This document shows, in pieces, positions 19,478 through 27,044 of a stretch of DNA of 64,000 nucleotides. The position numbers and the translations under genes are program-made. Below the pieces are notes generated by a model that saw nothing but the letters and a program-made list of their open reading frames with translations, ran no database searches and had not been told where the DNA came from. Numbering within the stretch: the stretch's first letter is position 1; every line of letters starts with the position of its first letter. Source of the DNA: Parachlamydia sp. AcF125 (GTDB lineage: Bacteria > Chlamydiota > Chlamydiia > Chlamydiales > Parachlamydiaceae); the NCBI RefSeq assembly GCF_018342475.1, contig NZ_JAEMUD010000002.1:372001-436000 (forward strand), read 5' to 3'.

Positions 19478-20683
19478 TTATCTTATAGAGACGTATTTAT
19501 CGATCATTCCCTCTTTCGAGAGCACGACTTGCCAAAGTTGAAGGCTTCTTGCGCGAAAGCTTCCGGCACAGGATAAAAGATAATAACTCCATAGGCGATA
19601 AAATTTTTCCCCATATTTTTTGGAAAGCTTGTCCCAATTTTTAACAAAATTGCCATACCAAGCCATAAGAGTTTTGTCATAGTCTTGCCCCAAATTATGC
19701 AAGTCTTCCATCACAAAGAGCCCTTCGATAGATTTTCCTATTTGAGCAATTGAGGGGAGATGCCCATTGGGAAAAATATAAGTACTAATCCACGGATCAG
19801 CGAGAGTGGCCGTGACGTTGGCCCCAATGGTATGTAAAAGAAATAGCCCCTTCGGAGCAAGGTGCCGGTAAACCACTTCCATGAACTCTCGATAATTTTT
19901 TTCTCCAACATGCTCAAACATCCCAATTTCTAAAATCCGGTCATAAATCTCCTGCTTCATATCCCGATAATCTTGCATTTTTATTTCCACAGGCAAACCC
20001 TTTGTTACCGAGCGTGCATAATCGGCTTGATTATCCGAAAGGGTAATACCTGTCACCTGCACTCCATAATTCTCTGCTGCAAACTTAGCAAAACCTCCCC
20101 AACCGCATCCGATATCCAACACTTTCATTCCGGGAAGTAAATGCAACTTTTTGCAGATTAAATTATATTTAGCTTTTTGAGCCTCTTCTAGCGTCCGCGC
20201 ATGTTCCCAATACCCGCAACTATAAGTTAAAGTAGGGTCAAGCATATTTTGGTAAAGGTCATTTCCAATTTGGTAATGTTTATCAATCACTTCTAAGCTC
20301 TTTTTTTTGGTTTGCAAATTAAAAAGCTTCGCTCTTATAGTATCCCACAGCATAATCCCGGACTTGGCAAACTGCTGATCCAAGTTAGCCCCTAATAATT
20401 TTGAAAAGCATATATCGAGGGCCTCGCAATCCCATATCTTCTCCACATAGGCCTCCCCAAAGCCAAGCGATCCATCTCGCCATATCCGATGATAAAACTC
20501 CTCATTGTGTATGCGTATATCCCAGGGGCGCGTTCCGTTAATTTGAATATCTGCTAAAGCGGCAAGATTTTGGATGGTGTGTTTAGGTGAACGGCCTGAA
20601 AATCGAGGAAAAAATAACACGCCAATCCCCAGCAGGAGAGAGATAAAAAAAATAGCTAAACTCAACCATTTTAAAATTTCCAT
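19478..20683 (-). CDS. cfa: Cyclopropane-fatty-acyl-phospholipid synthase
   Basis: SAM-dependent enzyme that adds a methylene bridge to unsaturated acyl chains of membrane phospholipids. The SAM site is VLDIGCGWGGFAKFAAE; other CFA marks are HYQIGNDLYQNMLDP, LTYSCGYWE, GMFEHVGEKNY, YIFPNGHLPS and the catalytic-region tail CAGSFRARSLQLWQVV, all colinear with E. coli Cfa. An N-terminal hydrophobic segment (LSLAIFFISLLLGIGVLFF) is added relative to the E. coli enzyme and should anchor it to the membrane. Length is 401 residues, and the ATG has AAGGAG upstream. The enzyme alters membrane lipids, perhaps for stress or for residence in the host vacuole. Confidence 0.95.
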   Translation of the reverse strand: MEILKWLSLAIFFISLLLGIGVLFFPRFSGRSPKHTIQNLAALADIQINGTRPWDIRIHNEEFYHRIWRDGSLGFGEAYVEKIWDCEALDICFSKLLGANLDQQFAKSGIMLWDTIRAKLFNLQTKKKSLEVIDKHYQIGNDLYQNMLDPTLTYSCGYWEHARTLEEAQKAKYNLICKKLHLLPGMKVLDIGCGWGGFAKFAAENYGVQVTGITLSDNQADYARSVTKGLPVEIKMQDYRDMKQEIYDRILEIGMFEHVGEKNYREFMEVVYRHLAPKGLFLLHTIGANVTATLADPWISTYIFPNGHLPSIAQIGKSIEGLFVMEDLHNLGQDYDKTLMAWYGNFVKNWDKLSKKYGEKFYRLWSYYLLSCAGSFRARSLQLWQVVLSKEGMIDKYVSIR

Positions 20684-21093
20684 TTTCGTCTCCTTTTTAA
20701 TCCGAATTAGGATTGAAAAATTTGTGCAAAAACAATCCTTTCATCTAGACAATGAAGCAGCCTAAAAGAACAACCAAATTCTGCACAAAACTACTTTATT
20801 AAAAAGCTAAATTTATTAATTACATTGAAACTATTCTCAATTAAAAATAAATCAAAAAAATGGTGGAATTCTGCAACAGAGGAATATCGGTTTAGCTATT
20901 TGCCCACACAAGCGAATGCGATTGACTGGAAAAGCTGGCAAAAGAAGGATTTTTGGGAAACTCGTGTACGAAAGGTAGGATGGCATTTGCAACTTTAATG
21001 CTTTCAGAAATTGGCCGGTTCACATTAGGTTATTTTTTTTAAGAATAGGGAACTATTTTTAAAAATTTTTACTAAATAAATCATGGGCGATTT
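20684..21093. other. 410-bp gap with a possible gene fragment
   Basis: A plus-strand frame runs without stop from 20756 to 20998 and ends in a Trp-rich stretch (AIDWKSWQKKDFWETRV). It has no ATG and no ribosome-binding site, so it may be the 3' remnant of a lost gene or a chance frame. The rest is AT-rich and shows nothing else. Confidence 0.35.
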
Positions 21094-22848
21094 TTATACC
21101 TTCTCAACTTGACATGTTTTTGCTGAGATGGAAGCTATTCTGAAAAGGATGGGCTTTCTATGCTCTTCATGGGAAATAGTTTTTGCTATTTCTTGCGCCT
21201 TTTCAAATTGGCCAGTTTCTGCTAAGAGAGTAGAAATCTCTGAGAGTGCGTAATCTTTTTCGTCTTCCCCACGAATTGTCATTGCAATTTCTAGTGACTT
21301 ATCAAGCTGGCCAGTTTCTGCTGATTTGGAAGCTATTCTGATAAGAATGGCATTTCTCTGCTTTTCATCAGAAATCGTCTTTGCAATTTCTAGCGACTTA
21401 TCAAGTTGGCCAGATTCTGCTAAGAGGGTAGAAATCTCTGAGAGTGCGTAATCTTTTTCAGATTCCCAAACATTTGCGTTTACACATTCTAGCGCTTTAA
21501 TAAACTGGCCAGATTCTGCTAAGAGGATAGAAATCTCTGAGAGGGCGTAATTTTTTTCGAACTCCCCAGGTATTGTCTTTACAATCTCTAATGCTTTTTC
21601 AAGATGGCCAGCCTTTGTGAAGAGGATAGAAATCTTTGCAAGAGCTTTACTTTTTTTGTATTCATGAGGAATTGTATGCCCAATTTCTAAGGCTTTATCA
21701 AGATGGCCGGCTTCTGCTAAAAGGATAGAGACCTTTGAGAAAGCTTTACCTTTTTCGTCTTCGTCGGAAAGGTTATGCGCAATTTCTAGGGCTTTCCCAA
21801 GCAGATTTTTTCTTACTAGTTTACTTATGCCATCCCAAATACATGGGTAGTAATGTGTAGCTGGATCAAAAATACCTTTGAAAAGCCAAGGCAATTCTAA
21901 GACTTGGGCTCGTTCTTTTAATTCTTTACAGTATTCTGGATAGCGGGTTAAGACAAACAAAAATTTAATTTTTTCACAGAAAAGAGAACTTGCCAGTTGA
22001 ATAAGTGTCGCTGATGCTGATAAGTTGAGGCTGTTTTTTATTTTTTCTAAATCTTTTAAATTCTCATGCCAAAATTTTAAATTCTCCTGCCAAACTTTTA
22101 AATTCTCATGCCAAAAGTCACTACTATAATCATATGACAACCAACTAGCGTTTTGCTCAGCATCAAAAAAGAAAGCTTTTTGAGAATCACAGTGATCCAT
22201 TACACATTGAATAAGTTTGCAAAGGAGGAAAGCCTCTTTTCTTTTTGCGACCTGTATGAGCGTTGTATTCCATTTTTTATTGACTTCTGAGCAATTTTTA
22301 TAATCTTCCCCTCCTAGAGCACTTAATATTTGTTCAAATATTTCCTGAGGCAGATCTTCTAACTCGAGGGATGGACTTAGGTTCAAAGAGCGATTTTCTT
22401 TTCTCCTTTTAGGTGGGGGATTATCGCACTGTGCGTTATCCCCTGAATTAGGTATGTGCTTTTGCTTGATAACGTTATTTGGTTTAGCCCAACTGTTCGT
22501 ATTTCCAATGAAAGGAAGGCCAGAAATAACCTGGGGGAGGTTTAATGATTTTATTTTTTCAATGATTGCGACAAATGCCTCCTCTTTCTCTTTTCCCTTG
22601 GCGTATTGCGCTTTGCTCTCAATCCTTTTTACTATATTGACTAATGTGTCTTTATCCCCACTTGTCAAAAATCTTTGGTTTTTTTCAGCAAGCTCGCAAA
22701 CGACTTCCGCCACTTTCAAAGGCATTTTCAGCTTTGTGCTGCTGGTTAGCTTAGTCGTTAAATAAAGGTTAGGTGTATCGCTAATTGATTTAATCTCAGC
22801 TAAAGTGTTGCGAAATTCATTCAAATTATTGGCAATTAAGAACGACAT
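21094..22848 (-). CDS. F-box protein with seven 33-residue helical repeats
   Basis: A eukaryote-like architecture. Residues 163-205 form an F-box (LEDLPQEIFEQIL, then the EVNKKWNTTL end), the motif that binds Skp1 in SCF ubiquitin ligases. A basic patch PPPKRRK lies at 144-150 and resembles a nuclear localisation signal. From about residue 350 to the end there are seven tandem 33-residue units of the form GQLDKSLEIAKTISDEKQR plus a LLAES-type end, a TPR-like helical repeat; the eighth unit is cut short. The F-box would dock to host Skp1 and the repeats would hold a target. Such proteins are known in some amoeba symbionts, but function here is inferred. No signal peptide; a type III route is assumed. 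Confidence 0.85.
   Translation of the reverse strand: MSFLIANNLNEFRNTLAEIKSISDTPNLYLTTKLTSSTKLKMPLKVAEVVCELAEKNQRFLTSGDKDTLVNIVKRIESKAQYAKGKEKEEAFVAIIEKIKSLNLPQVISGLPFIGNTNSWAKPNNVIKQKHIPNSGDNAQCDNPPPKRRKENRSLNLSPSLELEDLPQEIFEQILSALGGEDYKNCSEVNKKWNTTLIQVAKRKEAFLLCKLIQCVMDHCDSQKAFFFDAEQNASWLSYDYSSDFWHENLKVWQENLKFWHENLKDLEKIKNSLNLSASATLIQLASSLFCEKIKFLFVLTRYPEYCKELKERAQVLELPWLFKGIFDPATHYYPCIWDGISKLVRKNLLGKALEIAHNLSDEDEKGKAFSKVSILLAEAGHLDKALEIGHTIPHEYKKSKALAKISILFTKAGHLEKALEIVKTIPGEFEKNYALSEISILLAESGQFIKALECVNANVWESEKDYALSEISTLLAESGQLDKSLEIAKTISDEKQRNAILIRIASKSAETGQLDKSLEIAMTIRGEDEKDYALSEISTLLAETGQFEKAQEIAKTISHEEHRKPILFRIASISAKTCQVEKV
21097..21800 (-). repeat. Seven 99-bp tandem repeats inside the F-box gene
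   Basis: Each unit codes for 33 residues. At DNA level neighbouring units keep long identical stretches, for example the AGAAATCTCTGAGAG block recurring at about 21233, 21430 and 21530. This points to repeat-unit expansion by slippage or recombination and implies that copy number may vary between strains. Confidence 0.85.
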
Positions 22849-23490
22849 AAACGACTCTCTTCCTTAAAGCTTTTTAAGTTAGTTACGATAAATAACTTAA
22901 GATAGTTATACTAAATAGCTCAATTTTTTCCCAATTTCTTTAAAATCTTATGAGAGGGCAATTGATCTTTCAGATAAAAATTAATCGATTGATTGCTTCT
23001 TGCAAAAGGCGAAAGGGGCTTAGCGCTATTTAGAAAGTGAAGGCTTTCCCTCCCTTGCAACTTTAATCTCATCTATCTTTAACAAACAGATGGCTTTATA
23101 AGCATTTTACCTATTTGCCATGGATTACTTAGATAATGCCCTGCTGGCTAACTTGATAAAGCATTAGAATTTGCATAGATAATTTTTTACAAATCCAAAA
23201 AAGTTAGAGCTCTCTCACAGGTCTCTATCATCTTAGCAGAAACTATAGGCTCCTAAGTTTAAAAGAGGAAAGAGCGGAGAGGCATTTATTTCGGCAAAGC
23301 CCCATCAATCACTTTATTTTGTTAAATTAAAAATAAAAATCATAATATACATTGAATTTATTTTTTATTTGAATTAATTTTAAAATACAAGCACACAAAA
23401 CGTGTAGATAATCTCCTGTGGATTGATTAAATAATTACCTCTGATAAAAGTTTACAAAATTTAATAATTGAAGTGAATAAAGGTGAAATT
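22849..23490. other. 642-bp gap containing a decayed repeat unit
   Basis: Upstream region of both the F-box gene (minus) and the BON gene (plus). It is AT-rich. The plus-strand stretch 23143-23178 reads A-G-stop-LDKALEFA, which matches the F-box repeat core AGQLDKALEIA with one C-to-T nonsense change. The remainder shows no gene. Confidence 0.45.
23143..23178 (+). pseudogene. Remnant of a 33-residue repeat unit
   Basis: GCT GGC TAA CTT GAT AAA and the next codons translate to AG*LDKALEFA; a single C in place of T would give AGQLDKALEFA, the consensus of the repeats in the neighbouring F-box gene. It is on the opposite strand to that gene, so it is not simply its leader. It may be the last trace of a second repeat protein. 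Confidence 0.4.
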
Positions 23491-24078
23491 ATGAAAAATT
23501 TTAAAGAAATTGCAGTAGCAGGGATCGTTTTCTTAGTAACATCTTCTATCTTACATGCTTTTGAAGATGCTAACCGGACCTCCAGTCCTGTGACAACTCC
23601 TTCAAAAACCAATCCCTCAGCTCTTAATCCTTCAGGAAAAGAGGCTGCCAGTCAATCAAGCACACAAAATATTCCTAGTCAGAATGCCGCGCAGCAAAAT
23701 ACCCCCTCCTCAAGTCCGACCTCTACAGTTACTCCCTCGAGTTCAGCCACTTTAAACAACTACAAAGCACAAGCTCCCTCTACCGCTAATCCCCGTCGCC
23801 CCAAACCTTCCTACAAAATGGTGGCAGAAGCAGATGTGCGTACTCATTCAGGAGCTTCACTGGATGACGATATTATCCAAAAAATCCGCTGGGGAGTTAA
23901 GAATGACAAAACGATTTCCGATAAAGGCAAAAGTATCCAAGTCGCGGTGACTAAGGGTGAAGTTACCTTGATTGGAAATGTGGCTACTCAAAGCGAAAAA
24001 AATAAAATTGAATCCCTGGTAAAACAAATCGACGGCGTGCAAAGAATTAATAGCAAGCTGTCCATCTCTAGTAAATAA
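23491..24078 (+). CDS. Exported BON-domain protein
   Basis: Residues 1-23 form a signal peptide (AVAGIVFLVTSSILHAFE). A long low-complexity linker rich in Ser, Pro, Thr, Asn and Gln spans about residues 25-105. The C-terminal 80 residues are a BON domain (LDDDIIQKIRWGVKNDKTIS, then VTLIGNVATQSEKNKIESLV and VQRINSKLSI), a module that binds phospholipid or envelope surfaces, as in OsmY. The protein should be periplasmic or outer-membrane-associated, and the linker lets it span a distance. The ATG at 23491 has AAGGTGA upstream; the earlier GTG in frame lacks a site. It is monocistronic and ends in a strong terminator. Confidence 0.88.
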   Translation: MKNFKEIAVAGIVFLVTSSILHAFEDANRTSSPVTTPSKTNPSALNPSGKEAASQSSTQNIPSQNAAQQNTPSSSPTSTVTPSSSATLNNYKAQAPSTANPRRPKPSYKMVAEADVRTHSGASLDDDIIQKIRWGVKNDKTISDKGKSIQVAVTKGEVTLIGNVATQSEKNKIESLVKQIDGVQRINSKLSISSK

Positions 24079-24082
24079 CTTT

Positions 24083-24118
24083 AAGTCCTAGCCTAATAGC
24101 AATAATAGGCTAGGACTT
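24083..24118 (+). terminator. Strong intrinsic terminator of the BON-domain gene
   Basis: Perfect 13-bp stem AAGTCCTAGCCTA/TAGGCTAGGACTT with a 10-base loop, followed by a T-rich stretch. Confidence 0.9.
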
Positions 24119-24380
24119 TCCTTTACTTTATTTGCAAAAAAAGAGGCCTCCGTTAACCTCCAATTTATCTGACTTCCACATCCCCGGAATGTAATAAAGG
24201 CAACTTATAACCAATAAGTTATGTTAAAACAAAATCTCTCTCCTTCTCGCCTTTTATTCCTAAACAGCGTACATTAACATTTTTAGCTATCTTGTTTTAT
24301 AACCAACTATTTAAGTGAAACCATTTGCCACCAAACTCAAGGTAGCCATCTACTTTTTATCTATTTTTGAGGTCGCTCCC

Positions 24381-27023
24381 ATGGAAGCTCCATTTTCCCT
24401 TTCCCCTTGTATGAACTTAAACCCCTCCTCTTATTTTAATCCCTATCAGCAGGTGACTTTTATTTGTTCGGGTGGTGAGCAGCAGAAAGTATTCCTGGGG
24501 TTATTTAGTGAATGGCCTCACTTAGAAAAAATTTTTAACAGTTCCCACCCCATAAAAATTTCCCTTTCAGAAACCACCTTTTTCCTTCTCTTAAATTGTT
24601 TAGGCTACTTAAGCAATCCCTCTTCTAGTTTTTTAATAACTAGTTTTTTAGAAAAAAACCTAAAAAATTTAAGCGAACTTTATGAACTCAATCAATTTGC
24701 TCATCAATACCAAATGGAAGAGCTGATGATTTGCCTAGAAGATTATATTAAAGTTCCCTCTTTTTTAGGGGCTATCCAGCAAAAACAATTAGATGACCTT
24801 TACGCGGTGATCTATTCAAACCGGGAAAATGAAACTGATCGTCTATTAGCAAAAAAGATTATTGTCCAACATCTATTTTTTCATAATCAATTCCGCTCAA
24901 CCCCTGCGCTAGGTTCAAAGAAAGAAATCGAGAATTTAACTGAGCGTTACATGAGGAGTTTTGATTTGGAAGCTCATCCCCCTGTGGCAGAGCTTTTTGC
25001 TTGTATAGAAAGCCTATTGTCGTGCGAAATACCCTCTACAGAAAAAGCGTTAAATTTTCTTTTTATAACCCAATCACACATTTTAAATTTTTTTAAACTT
25101 AAAGCCGCAAAAAACCTGCCTTTTTCTATCACCATCAGCTCTATTTATACGGACATTTTTTATTCTCTTTTTCATGTCGCTAGTCAAATTCAAACCTTTA
25201 CGGCTGCAGAATATTTCTTTAACCAACTTTTAAACCTTACTCTTCCTAACTTAGAATTTACTCCTCTTAAAGCGTTTGAAAAAAAGCTCATCACCCAAGA
25301 AATCAAATTTTCTTATCCGTTTAGCTCTCAAAAGGGAGCTTTATTTTGCCTACTTTTTAACGAAATTGTCAAAAACATGCAATCTTCCGAAATTGGGCCA
25401 CTTGTTCAACTATTTTTCAGGATCATTCATACCTGTGAAAAACCTAAATCCATGTTTTTATCTCTCATAGATGTGCTACCTGCGTATGTAGTAAAAATTT
25501 TGGCTTTACAATTAGAAGCGGTTGACCAAATACAAAATTACTTAAGACAACTAGAAAGGATTATGCGGCTTTACAAAGAGTTAAAGCCGTGGATGGAACA
25601 AAATGGGGGGAATGCGGATTTATTAATTGAAGCATATGGGGAAACTTCTCCTAAAGCCAAGCTGGCACTTACGGAAAAAGTTTTTTTAGACAACCATGCC
25701 CTTGTGGAAAAAATTTTGGAATATAGGCGCCATTATCACCCTATTTTTCTAACTCCTGTTGTGCGCTACATTTATTTTCATCTTTCACTTCCTCTAAAAC
25801 TAAAAAACACTCTTCTCTTAAATTTTCCCTTCCTTGAAAAAGAGGCAAGCAATTTGCCCTGTCTCGCCTATTCCGATTTAACTTCAGAATCCCCCCTCAC
25901 TTGGGCAAAAACGAGGCCTCCAGAAGTTTTAAGTCATTGGTTAGGATTAAACGACAGGGAAAGCCATCAAACATTTCCATCTCTCATGCAATTCGCCATC
26001 CAAAATTTAAACCTTAGCCATTTTCAAATTATTTTTTTAAAATTGAAAAATGAACCTCATTTAATGAGAGTGTTTTACGAAAATATTATCCATCTTTTTA
26101 AAAACAGATTTGTCCTGGAGCCCTCTTATTCTACTTACCAAATTATCTTTCACTATGGAATTCCCGCCATTGAATATCTACAACACCCTCCTCAAGATTT
26201 TATTCCGGCGTTAGAGACTCTCGTGAAATTAAAGCTATTAGAAGCCATGAAATACATTGAATTTTTTTTCACAAAATTTGGCTTAAAAAAGAATAGCCAA
26301 CCCTCTTTTTTCGCCGCCAAAATGCTCCTAGGAGAAATAGAAGAAATAGAATCCTTATTAAAGCCTGAAACTGACCTTTCTTTTTTAAATCAAACATTAA
26401 CCCTTTTACAAAACGAGGATAAAACATTTGTTAGAATGCCTGACAATACCTATTTCAAATTAATCCGGTATGCACAAACACAATTAAAAAAATGGAGTGT
26501 AGTAAAAAAGGAATCAGCTTTCCCTTCGTTTTATTTTTTCCTCCTATCTGAACACCTTCACAGAAGAGAGATTAAATCTGCTCAAGTGTTAAGAGAAAGG
26601 GTACTCAAAGAGGTGGCAGAAGCGCATCTTCAATATCTGGAAACCTTGCTGCGCCATAAGTTAACCCATTTGGATTCTACCCTTGCGAAAACTTTTTTTA
26701 GGATTTTAAGTGAATGCCCCCATGCCAAAAAAGCCTTAAAGCAATGGGCTATTCAATTAGCCCACAGAAATGACACCTATTTTTTTAAAAATGTCGTGGC
26801 ATTTTTTTTCGATTGTTTTGAAGCTAAAAAGTTTTTAAACTATATTTATATTTTTCAAGGCACTTTTATCAAACATTTAAAGTGCTATTCACAGAAAGAA
26901 TTTCACCAATTTGCCTTTAATTTTTCAGCCTCTTTAGATGAAACATTGCCTCTAGCTTATAGAACCTTTAAAAAGTCGCAGCTAATCTCCTCTACCAGGC
27001 AAACTCCTCTTATTTTTAAATAA
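24381..27023 (+). CDS. Large BTB/POZ-like domain protein, candidate effector
   Basis: 880 residues from an ATG with GAGGT seven bases upstream; the open frame begins earlier at a GTG (24315) without such a site. Residues 20-130 resemble a BTB/POZ domain: QQVTFICSGGEQQKVFLG, then a helix pair and NLSELYELNQFAHQYQ, the typical end of the fold that precedes L-x-x-x-C. BTB proteins pair with Cul3 in eukaryotes. The remaining 750 residues are leucine-rich, basic and almost wholly helical, without a recognised motif; they could be a solenoid. No signal peptide. The gene is convergent with the copper ATPase gene. The BTB call is by fold pattern and is moderately secure. Confidence 0.75.
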   Translation: MEAPFSLSPCMNLNPSSYFNPYQQVTFICSGGEQQKVFLGLFSEWPHLEKIFNSSHPIKISLSETTFFLLLNCLGYLSNPSSSFLITSFLEKNLKNLSELYELNQFAHQYQMEELMICLEDYIKVPSFLGAIQQKQLDDLYAVIYSNRENETDRLLAKKIIVQHLFFHNQFRSTPALGSKKEIENLTERYMRSFDLEAHPPVAELFACIESLLSCEIPSTEKALNFLFITQSHILNFFKLKAAKNLPFSITISSIYTDIFYSLFHVASQIQTFTAAEYFFNQLLNLTLPNLEFTPLKAFEKKLITQEIKFSYPFSSQKGALFCLLFNEIVKNMQSSEIGPLVQLFFRIIHTCEKPKSMFLSLIDVLPAYVVKILALQLEAVDQIQNYLRQLERIMRLYKELKPWMEQNGGNADLLIEAYGETSPKAKLALTEKVFLDNHALVEKILEYRRHYHPIFLTPVVRYIYFHLSLPLKLKNTLLLNFPFLEKEASNLPCLAYSDLTSESPLTWAKTRPPEVLSHWLGLNDRESHQTFPSLMQFAIQNLNLSHFQIIFLKLKNEPHLMRVFYENIIHLFKNRFVLEPSYSTYQIIFHYGIPAIEYLQHPPQDFIPALETLVKLKLLEAMKYIEFFFTKFGLKKNSQPSFFAAKMLLGEIEEIESLLKPETDLSFLNQTLTLLQNEDKTFVRMPDNTYFKLIRYAQTQLKKWSVVKKESAFPSFYFFLLSEHLHRREIKSAQVLRERVLKEVAEAHLQYLETLLRHKLTHLDSTLAKTFFRILSECPHAKKALKQWAIQLAHRNDTYFFKNVVAFFFDCFEAKKFLNYIYIFQGTFIKHLKCYSQKEFHQFAFNFSASLDETLPLAYRTFKKSQLISSTRQTPLIFK

Positions 27024-27044
27024 GGAGACAATCTCTGACGGTTC

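Noticed and set aside
21097-21800. Regular 99-bp repeats considered as CRISPR or non-coding satellite
   Set aside because: Period is a multiple of three, repeats are contiguous without unique spacers and encode helical units inside an intact frame.
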